From contig SUTL01000003.1 in NCBI GenBank assembly GCA_015062925.1, forward strand, positions 1 through 52,505: a DNA stretch of 52,505 nucleotides, read 5' to 3'. Below the pieces are notes generated by a model that saw only the letters and a program-made list of their open reading frames with translations, was not told the DNA's origin and searched no databases. The DNA comes from Methanobrevibacter thaueri (GTDB taxonomy: Archaea; Methanobacteriota; Methanobacteria; Methanobacteriales; Methanobacteriaceae). The position numbers and the translations under genes are program-made. This document shows, in pieces, positions 7,164 through 15,210 of the stretch. Numbering within the stretch: position 1 is the stretch's first letter; every line of letters begins with the position of its first letter.

Positions 7164-9012
7164 TATGGCACCGGTTATTGTTAATTCCACCTTCTTTTAA
7201 TTTGTCTTTTACTTTTTCGTAGAAGTATTTGGTGGATGTTCGGATGAAGTAAGCTGATTTATCTGATTTTTTAAATTTAATTTCTTCTTCATAAGCTGCT
7301 TCTTCATTGATTTGTCCGTCCATTACAAACACTGCGGTTTTTCCTTTTTTAAGTAATTTAACGGTGATTTCACTATTGTCTGATACTACAAATGGTCTTA
7401 CTCCTAGTTTATATGGGCAAATTGGAATTATTATGAATCCTGCAACTTTAGGATCAACTATTGGTCCTCCTGCAGACATTGCATAAGCTGTAGATCCGCT
7501 TGGTGTTGATATGATTAATCCATCTGCTCTTACTTCTTCTATTATTTCTCCGTCAACTAGGATTTCAAAGTGAAGCATTTTTGCAGGTTTATCAGTCATG
7601 ACCACTACTTCATTCATTGCAGTGAAGTTATGATTTTCATGTGATACTACTAGTCTTGTTCTTTTTTCTTTATAATAATCTCCTTTTAAAATTTCTTTTA
7701 AAGCATCGAATGTATTTTTAACTTCGATTTCTGTTAAAAATCCTACTGTTCCCATGTTTATTCCGAATATTGGTATTTCAGGGTTCATTCTTGATTGTGC
7801 TCTTAGGAGTGTGCCGTCACCACCTAGTATTGTTGCCATGTCACATTCAAAATTAAATAATTCCTCTGCTAATTTATCATAATCAATTTTAAAATCAATA
7901 TCATTCAGCATTGGCGCAATTTCAGGATATTTTTCTTTTGTTTCTTGGATGATTTTGTCCAGATTAGGGTTTTGTTTAAGTTCATTTAATTTTTGAGCTA
8001 ATCTTTTTTCAATTACTACTTCACATCCGTTTGTTAGGATGTATTCAATTATTTTTGCTGATAATACGATTGGTTTTTCCTGATCAATTCTTGATATGAT
8101 TCCGATTTTACCTATGATGTCTGCTTGATTATCATTTAAAATATCAATTATTTGTTTGTGCATTTCTTGGTTATTTGCAGCTACAATTATTGTTTTTTCA
8201 TATATGCTTAAGACGTTGTTTAGTTTTTGCCCGTATTTGTCTGTTATTATGCATCCTGCTTCTTCAAGGATTAATTTTCCTGCTGCAATATCTATTATTC
8301 TACTTCCCCTAAGGTCGAGGAATGCATCATATCTTCCGCTTGCAACATAGGATAATTCTAAAACAACACTTCCGAGAACTCTCATTCTTCTTGCTCGGTC
8401 AACTAATTTTGATGCTTCGGATGTTCCGGTTTTTGTAAATCCTCCTAGTGTCATTTTGTTTATTTTAACATTGTCACTTGGTTTTACTTTTTTATTGTTT
8501 AATTGACATCCTTTTCCTTTTTCAGCTTCAAAAAAGTTACCGTTAGCCAGGTTATATACGAAACCTAGTTCTATGTCATTTATTGTTGCAAGTCGTCCTT
8601 GGTTAACTTCTGCAATGGCTATTGAAATCGCATATGCTGGGATTTCTTTTATTGCATTGCTTGTTCCGTCAACCGGATCAATTAGAAAGATTAGTTCTGG
8701 AATTTCATCTTCTTTTAAATCTTTTCGAAGTAATTCTTTAGTTAAACTCACACTTCTTTTTGTTCCTTTTCCAAGTTTTAACTCTCCAATTTCTTCACTG
8801 ACTAAGTATGATAATATGTTTGCATTTTTAAGGATGTTGATTATTTTTTCTTCTGCAATTTGATCTATATATGATGTTGGGGTTCCGTCAGCACCTATTT
8901 TAACTTCGGTAGCTCCAAGATCGGTTCCAGCATATTCCCTTGCAATAGGGCCAACCGCTTTAATTATTTTATTGGCTATGTCTTTTGCTATTTTTTTTGT
9001 TTCCCTATCCAT
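7156..9012 (-). CDS. Bifunctional NADP phosphatase / NAD kinase
   Basis: 618 residues, two enzymes in one chain. Residues 1-290 are an inositol-monophosphatase-fold domain, with metal ligands in SEEIG (72-76) and DPVDGTSNA (112-120) and a further Asp in the R-I-I-D-I-A-A-G-K block (about 238-246). Residues about 300-618 are an NAD kinase, with GGDGT at 397-401 and the GSTAYAMSAGGPI block that binds NAD. The fusion matches Methanocaldococcus MJ0917, in which the N-terminal half removes and the C-terminal half adds the 2'-phosphate of NADP, setting the NAD/NADP balance. It starts two bases after pdaD ends and overlaps the CfbE-like gene. Confidence 0.92.
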   Translation of the reverse strand: MDRETKKIAKDIANKIIKAVGPIAREYAGTDLGATEVKIGADGTPTSYIDQIAEEKIINILKNANILSYLVSEEIGELKLGKGTKRSVSLTKELLRKDLKEDEIPELIFLIDPVDGTSNAIKEIPAYAISIAIAEVNQGRLATINDIELGFVYNLANGNFFEAEKGKGCQLNNKKVKPSDNVKINKMTLGGFTKTGTSEASKLVDRARRMRVLGSVVLELSYVASGRYDAFLDLRGSRIIDIAAGKLILEEAGCIITDKYGQKLNNVLSIYEKTIIVAANNQEMHKQIIDILNDNQADIIGKIGIISRIDQEKPIVLSAKIIEYILTNGCEVVIEKRLAQKLNELKQNPNLDKIIQETKEKYPEIAPMLNDIDFKIDYDKLAEELFNFECDMATILGGDGTLLRAQSRMNPEIPIFGINMGTVGFLTEIEVKNTFDALKEILKGDYYKEKRTRLVVSHENHNFTAMNEVVVMTDKPAKMLHFEILVDGEIIEEVRADGLIISTPSGSTAYAMSAGGPIVDPKVAGFIIIPICPYKLGVRPFVVSDNSEITVKLLKKGKTAVFVMDGQINEEAAYEEEIKFKKSDKSAYFIRTSTKYFYEKVKDKLKEGGINNNRCHNE

Positions 9013-9014
9013 TA

Positions 9015-9476
9015 TTAGCCTTCCATAATTTCTTCATTTAAATATACAACTGAAGCTATAACTGATGCAGTTTTTTCAACTGTTGTTGTTGAATATTCTA
9101 CTTTTAATTCTTTAATTTCAACATTTCGTTTATTCATCATGTATTTAACCATATTTTTAGCTTCATCAATCATATCTGAGAGGTTTTTATTAGCTGCTGA
9201 TGTTTCAACAACACATCCTAATTTTTCACCAATGGCCAATGCAATTACTGCAGTTATTGTGTCTCCAGGAGTATCTGAAGTTATTTCTGATAAAACACAG
9301 TTTACCATAGCTCCAGCTTTAAGTTTTGGCAATTCACATATTTCAGTATTGCCTGCAAGCATACTGGATACTTTTATTAGATTAACATCGCCTATTCCCG
9401 CATCACTTAATGCATTATCGAATGCATTTAATTTTGTTGGCCCTTCATTTTTTCCAGAAACGATTGCTATTTTCAT
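9015..9476 (-). CDS. pdaD: Pyruvoyl-dependent arginine decarboxylase
   Basis: 153 residues. The proenzyme cleaves itself between two serines in LIKVSSMLAG (Ser37-Ser38), and the second serine becomes the pyruvoyl group that decarboxylates arginine to agmatine. Conserved features are LNAFDNALSDAGIGDVNL before the cut site and the glutamate in LGCVVETSA (about residue 93), equivalent to the catalytic Glu of the Methanocaldococcus enzyme. It is the first gene of the minus-strand run and is divergent from eIF-5A and agmatinase, which place the next polyamine steps alongside it. The N-terminus is about 15 residues shorter than that of the Methanocaldococcus protein, as I recall it. Confidence 0.93.
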   Translation of the reverse strand: MKIAIVSGKNEGPTKLNAFDNALSDAGIGDVNLIKVSSMLAGNTEICELPKLKAGAMVNCVLSEITSDTPGDTITAVIALAIGEKLGCVVETSAANKNLSDMIDEAKNMVKYMMNKRNVEIKELKVEYSTTTVEKTASVIASVVYLNEEIMEG

Positions 9477-9640
9477 ATTTAATCACTTATTTTTTCTATA
9501 TGTATTTATTTATATATAAATTATTTAAATAAACGAATACTTTATATAAAATGGCAAAGATAATTATTATTAATCTATATAATATTCCTTATTATAAGAT
9601 TAAAAAACCGGTTTTTTATATTAAATATGGAGGAAAATTA
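9477..9640. promoter_or_regulatory. Divergent pdaD / eIF-5A promoter region with 18-bp palindrome
   Basis: A TATA box for eIF-5A (TTTATATAA) lies at about 9541-9549, and a minus-strand TATA box for pdaD at about 9505-9525. The eIF-5A leader of roughly 70 bases contains the perfect palindrome TAAAAAACCGGTTTTTTA at 9601-9618. This is followed by the ribosome binding site GGAGG ten bases before the ATG at 9641. The palindrome may be an operator. It could also fold in RNA, but it has no loop bases. Confidence 0.5.
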
Positions 9641-10036
9641 ATGTCAACAAAAGTTGTAGAAATTAAAACATTAAAAGTTGGTAAATATATTGTTTTAGGG
9701 GGAGAAGCCTGTAAAATTATCAGTTACACCACTTCATCTCCTGGTAAACACGGTGCTGCAAAAGCAAGAATCGAAGCAGTAGGTGTTTTCGACAGTCAAA
9801 AAAGAAGTCTTGTAAAACCTGTGGATAACAAAGTAGATATCCCAATTATTGATAAAAGATTAGGTCAAGTAATATCTATCCAAGGTGACAATGTACAAAT
9901 CATGGATATGGAAAACTATGATACTATTGACTTACCAATGCCTGAAGATTTAAAAGATGCAATCGTTGAAGGTATTGAAGTAGAATACATTGTTGCAATG
10001 GGAAATATGAAAATAATGAGAACCAGAGGATCATAA
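9641..10036 (+). CDS. eif5a: Translation initiation factor 5A (aIF5A/eIF-5A)
   Basis: 131 residues. The N-terminal SH3-like domain carries the hypusination loop [11 protein letters not shown], in which Lys36 is the residue modified with an aminobutyl group taken from spermidine. The C-terminal OB-fold follows (about 70-131). The factor helps ribosomes through difficult peptide bonds and is essential in archaea. The ATG at 9641 is chosen over an upstream in-frame ATG at 9551 because GGAGG precedes it and the family begins here. A T-rich stretch after the stop (about 10045-10065) could be a terminator or a weak read-through site before speB, which starts 47 bases later. Confidence 0.97.
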   Translation: MSTKVVEIKTLKVGKYIVLGGEACKIISYTTSSPGKHGAAKARIEAVGVFDSQKRSLVKPVDNKVDIPIIDKRLGQVISIQGDNVQIMDMENYDTIDLPMPEDLKDAIVEGIEVEYIVAMGNMKIMRTRGS

Positions 10037-10083
10037 ATTCTCTTCTTCATTTTTTTTCTTATTTTAACATTTAAAGATTAATT

Positions 10084-10950
10084 ATGCTTTTAAATACATA
10101 TGAACCATGGAAATTTGCATTTTCCCAAGAAAATGATGAAATTAAAGAAAATTCATTTGGAATAATCGGTATTCCATTTGACAGTACTACTTCTTATCAT
10201 TCAGGTTCACGTTTAGGACCAATTGTTGTGCGAGAAGCATCATTTGGTTTTGAAAAATATAATACTATTTTTAATAAAGATTTAAACACTACTTTCTATG
10301 ATTTCGGTGATGTTAATGTCGTTCCTGGAAACTGTGAAAAAACATGCAACATCATTGAAGACACCGTTAAAGAACTTATGGATTTAAATGTTAAACCAAT
10401 ATTGATTGGTGGGGAACATTCAGCATCTATTGGTGCCATTAAAGCTGTAAAAGAAAAATATGATAAGTTAACAGTAATACATCTTGATGCTCACAGGGAC
10501 CTTGCATTTGAATTTGTTGGTGAAAAATACTCACATGCAACAGTAATGAGAAGAGTTCATGAATTAGGTGTTGATTTAGTTCAAATAGGAATCAGATCAT
10601 CTTCCAGTGATGAAGAAGAATTTGTAAAATCCACATATAATATTCAAACATTTAAAAACAGGGATGTTCATAAACATATGGATGCTATTGAATATTACCT
10701 GATTAATATAGACACTCCAATTTATATTTCAATAGATATGGATGTTGTAGATCCTGCTTTCGCACCAAGTGTTGGAAATCCAACTCCTGGAGGATTATTC
10801 ATCTCAGAAATCGAAACAATTATTGAAACCTTATCACATAAGAATGTTGTTGGTTTGGATGTTGTTGAAACAGCAAGTGACCAACTTGGAGATAATACTG
10901 CTGTGGTTGCTGCAAAAATAATCTATGATTTTTTAACATTAATTGAATAA
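10084..10950 (+). CDS. speB: Agmatinase
   Basis: 288 residues, ureohydrolase family. It converts agmatine to putrescine and urea in the archaeal arginine-to-polyamine route. The binuclear manganese ligands are present in GGEHSASIG (His), HLDAHRD (Asp-Ala-His-x-Asp) and SIDMDVVDPAFAP (Asp-x-Asp). The substrate loop SVGNPTPGG is typical of agmatinases as opposed to arginases. It lies directly downstream of eIF-5A, whose modification consumes the polyamine product, and close to the divergent pdaD that makes its substrate. The three genes therefore form a functional set. Confidence 0.95.
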   Translation: MLLNTYEPWKFAFSQENDEIKENSFGIIGIPFDSTTSYHSGSRLGPIVVREASFGFEKYNTIFNKDLNTTFYDFGDVNVVPGNCEKTCNIIEDTVKELMDLNVKPILIGGEHSASIGAIKAVKEKYDKLTVIHLDAHRDLAFEFVGEKYSHATVMRRVHELGVDLVQIGIRSSSSDEEEFVKSTYNIQTFKNRDVHKHMDAIEYYLINIDTPIYISIDMDVVDPAFAPSVGNPTPGGLFISEIETIIETLSHKNVVGLDVVETASDQLGDNTAVVAAKIIYDFLTLIE

Positions 10951-10975
10951 GTAAAAGTTTTGATAACATTTAATA

Positions 10976-11008
10976 TTGATATTTTTCAAATATAGTATTG
11001 AATTTCAA
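10976..11008 (+). promoter_or_regulatory. Two TTGA...TCAA-type palindromic sites before the purine permease
   Basis: TTGATATTTTTCAA (10976-10989) and TTGAATTTCAA (10998-11008) are two related palindromic elements 22 bp apart, about two helical turns, just upstream of the permease start. They could be operator half-sites. No regulator is known. Confidence 0.3.
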
Positions 11009-11040
11009 ATAAGTTTTTTTTCCCACAATAAAGGTGCTAT

Positions 11041-12376
11041 ATGTTGAATAATTTTTTTAAGTTTAAGGAAAATGGAACGGATTTCAAAACTGAAATTATC
11101 GCAGGTGTAACTACATTTCTGGCTATGGCATATATTTTGGGTGTGAACCCTACAATGCTTGCTGATGCGGGTATGCCTCAAACAAGTGTATTTTTTCAAC
11201 TGCAATTGTATCTGGTATTGCATGTATAGTTATGGGTCTTGTTTCTAAATATCCTGTTGGATTAGCTCCGGGTATGGGTTTAAATGCATTGTTTACATAT
11301 ACGCTTGTTTTAACAATGGGGAATTCTTGGCAAGCTGCTCTTGCAGCGGTATTTATTTCCAGTATACTTTTTTTAATAATTACACTTTCCGGTTTAAGAG
11401 AATCAATTTTAAATATTATTCCTGTTGATTTGAAATTAGGTATTGGTGCGGGTATTGGTTTTTTCCTTGCATTATTAGGGCTTAGAGGAGCTGGAATTAT
11501 TGTTGCTAATCAGTCTACTCTTATTTCAATGGGTAACTTGTTTGCTCCTCCAACATTTCTTGCTTTAATAGGTATTTTAATAACTTTAATATTTCATTTT
11601 CGAAAAGTTCCGGCTGCAGTGTTTTTTGGTATGGTTATAACTGCATCATTGGTGTGATTATGTCAATTTTCGGATTTGGTTCTGGTAATGAATTGATGCC
11701 TTCTGTTCCTTCACAATTAATAACCACTAATTTTGATACATCGTTATTTTTTGGATTTGCTAAAGGTTTTGAACAGTTATTCTCAAATATTCCGAATATG
11801 TTGATGATGGTATTTTCATTATTGTTTGTAACTTTTTTTGATGCAACAGGAACATTGCTCTCGTTAGGTCGACAATGTGGTTTTATTGATGAAAATGGTC
11901 AGGCTATTGGAATAGAAAAGGCATTTTTATCTGATGCTATTGGTGGGGTTATTGGTTCTATATGTGGTACTAGTACTGTAACTGCATTTGTTGAAAGTGC
12001 AACTGGTGTTGGAATGGGTGCGAAAACTGGGCTTGCAGCAATTATAACTGGTATATTATTCTTACTTTCAATATTCTTCTCACCAATTGTGTTATCATTA
12101 TTCACTTCACCTGTAACTGCTGCTGCTTTATTGATTGTGGGGATCTTGATGATTGAACAGTTAAAAGATGTGTCTTGGGAGAGTAATGTGATTGCGGCAT
12201 CTGTGTTTATAACAATTATTATGATGGTTTTGTCTGGTTCAATTTCTATTGGTATTGCATGGGGTTTTATTACATATGCTGTTGCAACTATTGCCAGTGG
12301 CAGATATAAGGATTTGGGGATTGGGATTTTCCTGCTTATAATTATATTTTTAATTTATTTGTTTTTCGGACTTTGA
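11041..12376 (+). pseudogene. Guanine/hypoxanthine/adenine permease (AzgA/PbuG-like), two frameshifts
   Basis: The three reading frames together give one NCS2/AzgA-family purine transporter of about 445 residues. It starts FKENGTDFKTEIIAGVTTFLAMAYILGVNP, contains GLAPGMGLNALF, and ends in hydrophobic C-terminal helices. The first break is at the T6 run near 11191-11196: one more T restores VFFSTAIVSGIACIVMGL. The second is near 11641-11645: one more A in GCATCATTGG (to GCAATCATTGG) restores VITAIIGVIMSIFGFG. Both are single-base deletions and the frame shifts by the same amount each time. It could be a recent pseudogene or two sequencing errors; the rest of the sequence is well kept, with no other stop. 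Confidence 0.85.
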
Positions 12377-12406
12377 ACTTGGATTATGGGGTTTAATTTT
12401 ATAAAA

Positions 12407-12685
12407 CTAGTCTTTATATTCTTTTTCTACTTTGTTAAGATAATATTTGCCTTTATCTGTAATACTGTAAAATCGGTATCTTTTGTCTTCTTCATTAAGG
12501 CATTCTACTAATTCTGCTTCTTTTAATGTTTTTAAATATTTGGAAACATGGTTGCTATTATCATTAATATCTTTACTAATCTTTGAGGGGATTTTATCTT
12601 CTTTTTCAAGTGATTTTAACACGTTTATTCTTTTTTTAGAGCGAGCTAATAATGATATAATACTCATATTCTCTTTTTGACTCAT
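12407..12685 (-). CDS. Winged-helix (ArsR/MarR-like) transcriptional regulator
   Basis: 92 residues. A single winged helix-turn-helix: the helices span about 8-60 (ISLLARSKKRINVLKSLEKEDKIPSKISKDI, then NHVSKYLKTLKEAELVE), and the wing is at KRYRFYSITDKGKYYL. There are no cysteine or histidine metal sites, so it is not a classical metal sensor. It is divergent from the exported/zinc-ribbon gene run starting near 12794, and two perfect palindromes lie in the shared intergenic region, so it probably controls itself and that run. Its stop lies about 30 bases from the convergent permease. Confidence 0.75.
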   Translation of the reverse strand: MSQKENMSIISLLARSKKRINVLKSLEKEDKIPSKISKDINDNSNHVSKYLKTLKEAELVECLNEEDKRYRFYSITDKGKYYLNKVEKEYKD

Positions 12686-12713
12686 AATTTTGATTATATT
12701 TTTTGGCTATTTA

Positions 12714-12745
12714 ATAGATATCTATATGATATTAGCATGCTAATA
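12714..12745. promoter_or_regulatory. Two perfect palindromes in divergent promoter
   Basis: ATAGATATCTAT (12714-12725) and TATTAGCATGCTAATA (12730-12745) are perfect palindromes only four bases apart. They lie between the divergent winged-helix regulator and the exported-protein gene. A TATA-like stretch at 12751-12760 (TTTATATTAT) serves the plus-strand genes, so the palindromes sit where a repressor would act on both promoters. Confidence 0.6.
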
Positions 12746-12793
12746 GCAATGTTTATATTATGTGTTTAATATAATATTCAATTACAGGACGAG

Positions 12794-13297
12794 GTGATAA
12801 TTATCAACAAAAAATTTTTACTACTACTACCATTTTTAGCATTAATTTTAATAACTCTAATTAATGCAGTTCCAGTATCTAACCAGAATTTTGATGATTT
12901 ATTCACAATGAACGTTCCCATAGGAGAATATTATTCAGATACTGCATACTGCCTTCCAAATGGGGATTTAGGTTGTATAAAAGAATATCGAGATCAAAAT
13001 ACAGGTTGTGAAATTGATGATGATGAAATTGTTATTTATTATTATAATGAATCAGTTTTATGTATGGGGGATTCAAATGTATGGCAACATGCAAAAAACA
13101 CATTAACCCTATCCTATTTGTATAATATAACACAAAAAGATGGAAAATTATTAATTTTAACCAATGACCTTGGAATGTGTAATATTCCACCATATCTGGT
13201 AGGAATATCAAATAATGATGGTAGTGAAGCAGTTTTCGTTGGTGGATATAATCTTGAATATTTAAAAGCATGTGCAAATTCTATAGTTTTCAAATAA
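12794..13297 (+). CDS. Exported cysteine-containing protein of unknown function
   Basis: About 164-167 residues with an N-terminal signal or anchor sequence (NKKFLLLLPFLALILITLINA), then an extracellular domain with six cysteines (in YCLPNG, LGCIKE, NTGCEI, VLCMGD, GMCNIPP and LKACANS) that could form three disulfides. The start is uncertain. GTG at 12794 is the only canonical start, but it lies inside the ribosome binding site GAGGTGAT (12791-12798). The codon at the ideal position, 12803, is ATC. An ATG there would give a textbook MNKKFLLLL signal peptide, so either ATC is used or a start codon was lost. It leads a run of five genes ending at 15915. Function unknown. Confidence 0.65.
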   Translation: MIIINKKFLLLLPFLALILITLINAVPVSNQNFDDLFTMNVPIGEYYSDTAYCLPNGDLGCIKEYRDQNTGCEIDDDEIVIYYYNESVLCMGDSNVWQHAKNTLTLSYLYNITQKDGKLLILTNDLGMCNIPPYLVGISNNDGSEAVFVGGYNLEYLKACANSIVFK

Positions 13298-13309
13298 AGG
13301 TGGAGAATA

Positions 13310-13666
13310 ATGGATTTAAAAAATATTAATGATACAATAACAAATTTCGCAATAGGTTTTGTAATAATCATCTCCCTATTAATCATCGGAGTCATTATCT
13401 ATTTCATAATATCATTCATACAAGCAATAACTATAAACATCCCACAAATAATTGATTTCATATTTAATTCATTATTACTTATTTGTATCATAATTATATT
13501 AGGTACAATAATGTATTATACCGGTAAATTCACTAAAAAACCAATAAAAAACAAATTAAATAATAATTTAAATTCATTTTCTTCTAATAACATATTCTGC
13601 CAAAATTGCGGATTCAAACTAAAAAACAATGATAGATTTTGCAGTAATTGCGGAGAAAAAAATTAA
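13310..13666 (+). CDS. Two-helix membrane protein with C-terminal zinc ribbon
   Basis: 118 residues. There are two membrane helices (about 12-42 and 48-73), then a basic linker (KFTKKPIKNK) and a C-terminal zinc ribbon with two CxxC knuckles (FCQNCGFKLKNNDRFCSNCGEK). The zinc ribbon is expected on the cytoplasmic side. The start has GGTGGAG eight bases upstream. It lies 12 bases after the exported protein gene and 11 bases before the next one, so it belongs to the same transcript. I do not recognise a family beyond the zinc-ribbon class. Confidence 0.75.
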   Translation: MDLKNINDTITNFAIGFVIIISLLIIGVIIYFIISFIQAITINIPQIIDFIFNSLLLICIIIILGTIMYYTGKFTKKPIKNKLNNNLNSFSSNNIFCQNCGFKLKNNDRFCSNCGEKN

Positions 13667-13677
13667 ATGGTGATAAA

Positions 13678-14232
13678 ATGTTAGTGCGTAATTTAGATTT
13701 TTTATCAATACCCAAGCAATTTTCCAAAGTGGAAATTGAAATTCATGACAAAAATTCAATCACTTTAGTGTATATTGAAAACAAGGGATATTCTTTAGCA
13801 TTAAAAAAAGAAGAAAACATTAACTCAGTATTTTTACTTAAAACTGATATTCTTCCAAACAATGTTAATGATCATTCAGATAGAGAAGATTTTATCAATG
13901 TAATTAAAATGCTATTGGATAAAATTTATTCACAAGAGGATATTAAAGAATATGAAAAACAACACCAAGAACATGTATTTTTAAGATTAATGGACATGTT
14001 AAATGAAGGAACAGATGTTGAAATGATTAGTGAAGAAAATTCAAAAATTTACTCAGACATTGAAAAAGGATTCATGAAATTAGAATTGGACATTATGGAT
14101 AATAAAATCAATGCATTAAACAGTTCAATTTCAGATGTTTCTAATAATTTAAAATCAACTGTAGAGGATATTGAAGAAAGTTCTTGGGGAAATAAAATTA
14201 AAAAAACAATAGATCAAAATAATTGGGGTTGA
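13678..14232 (+). CDS. Hypothetical soluble protein in zinc-ribbon cluster
   Basis: 184 residues from the ATG at 13678, chosen because GGTGAT lies just before it; an in-frame TTG 30 bases upstream is less likely. It is acidic and soluble. The first 85 residues look like a beta-rich domain (VEIEIHDKNSITLVYIENKGYSLALKKEE). The rest is helical with probable coiled coil (KLELDIMDNKINALNSSISDVSNNLKS, shown in part). There is no cysteine motif and no recognised family. It is tightly placed between the zinc-ribbon membrane protein and the zinc-ribbon/PH-like protein, four bases before the latter, which suggests a shared complex. Confidence 0.7.
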   Translation: MLVRNLDFLSIPKQFSKVEIEIHDKNSITLVYIENKGYSLALKKEENINSVFLLKTDILPNNVNDHSDREDFINVIKMLLDKIYSQEDIKEYEKQHQEHVFLRLMDMLNEGTDVEMISEENSKIYSDIEKGFMKLELDIMDNKINALNSSISDVSNNLKSTVEDIEESSWGNKIKKTIDQNNWG

Positions 14233-14236
14233 AATT

Positions 14237-15199
14237 ATGGTTAAATGTAAGAAATGTGGATCTGAAGTTGTCGGATCTGATTTTTGTTTTAATTGTGGTG
14301 AAAAAATTGAAAAATATGAAAGTAATTCCAACATTTGCCCAAAATGCGGAGCAAAAAATAATAATGTCACACAATTTTGCAAAGAATGCGGTTATAAATT
14401 CGACCGCAATAATGGTCCAGATTTATCATATAATCAAAAAGAATGGAATGCAAGGCGTGATGAAATTATAAAAAGATATGACATGCTTGCAGAAGAATTT
14501 GGAATTAAAGATGAAGATTACTTTTTAACAAGTGTCAGAAGATTTAATAAACTGGAAAAATCAACAACAAAACATCAATTCACAAATGATACAATTGATT
14601 ATGCAGCAGTTGGATTGCCAGTTAACAGAATTTTCAAACGATTCGCAGGTAATGAAACAATAATTGATGGATTTTTCATAATCAAAGAAGATAAATTTGT
14701 TTTCATGGAAATTGATAATAGGGAATGGGAAAAAGTCAATGCAGGAATAAACAATTTCTATTTCGACAAAATCGTATCGATGCGTGTGACAAAACGTTTA
14801 GGCGATGAAAGCAGATATGAAGATATTACAAAAAGAACACCATATACATCTGCTCATGATATTAAAAGAGCTATTCAAAATGATATTCAATCTCTTAAAG
14901 CAACAAGATTTAAAGATTTAATCACAAATAATGATAGTGCTGATATGTTTGATAGATTATTAATTAAACTGGTTGATAACACCTCTTTTGAAATCAGACT
15001 TCCAAGTTATCAATTCGGTCAAAACCTAATTGATCTATTTGAAACATTAAGAGGAAAACCACAAAAAGTGGTTATTGAAAATCAATCTCCACAACCAACA
15101 AAAGCTCAACAAATTAAAGAATATCAGGAATTATTAGACTCTAATGTAATCACACAAGAAGAATTTGATCAATTAAAACAAGATCTATTATTTAATTAA
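14237..15199 (+). CDS. Double zinc-ribbon protein with PH-like and SHOCT domains
   Basis: 320 residues. It has two N-terminal zinc ribbons (CKKCGSEVVGSDFCFNCGEK, and CPKCGAKNNNVTQFCKECG, about 4-54). A middle region (about 100-280) has the beta-strand pattern of bacterial PH-like domains (FFIIKEDKFVFMEI, YFDKIVSMRVT, SFEIRLPSYQFGQNLIDLFETLRG). A C-terminal SHOCT helix pair (IKEYQELLDSNVITQEEFDQLKQDLL) follows. SHOCT and PH-like domains often mediate oligomerisation or membrane association. The start codon follows the previous stop by four bases. The role is unknown; a cytoplasmic adaptor for the adjacent zinc-ribbon membrane proteins is an inference. Confidence 0.75.
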   Translation: MVKCKKCGSEVVGSDFCFNCGEKIEKYESNSNICPKCGAKNNNVTQFCKECGYKFDRNNGPDLSYNQKEWNARRDEIIKRYDMLAEEFGIKDEDYFLTSVRRFNKLEKSTTKHQFTNDTIDYAAVGLPVNRIFKRFAGNETIIDGFFIIKEDKFVFMEIDNREWEKVNAGINNFYFDKIVSMRVTKRLGDESRYEDITKRTPYTSAHDIKRAIQNDIQSLKATRFKDLITNNDSADMFDRLLIKLVDNTSFEIRLPSYQFGQNLIDLFETLRGKPQKVVIENQSPQPTKAQQIKEYQELLDSNVITQEEFDQLKQDLLFN

Positions 15200-15210
15200 G
15201 GGATGATTCT

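Noticed and set aside
11041-12376. Three separate overlapping permease genes or programmed frameshifting
   Set aside because: The three pieces form one family protein and each break is repaired by adding a single base; no slippery-site plus structure is evident.
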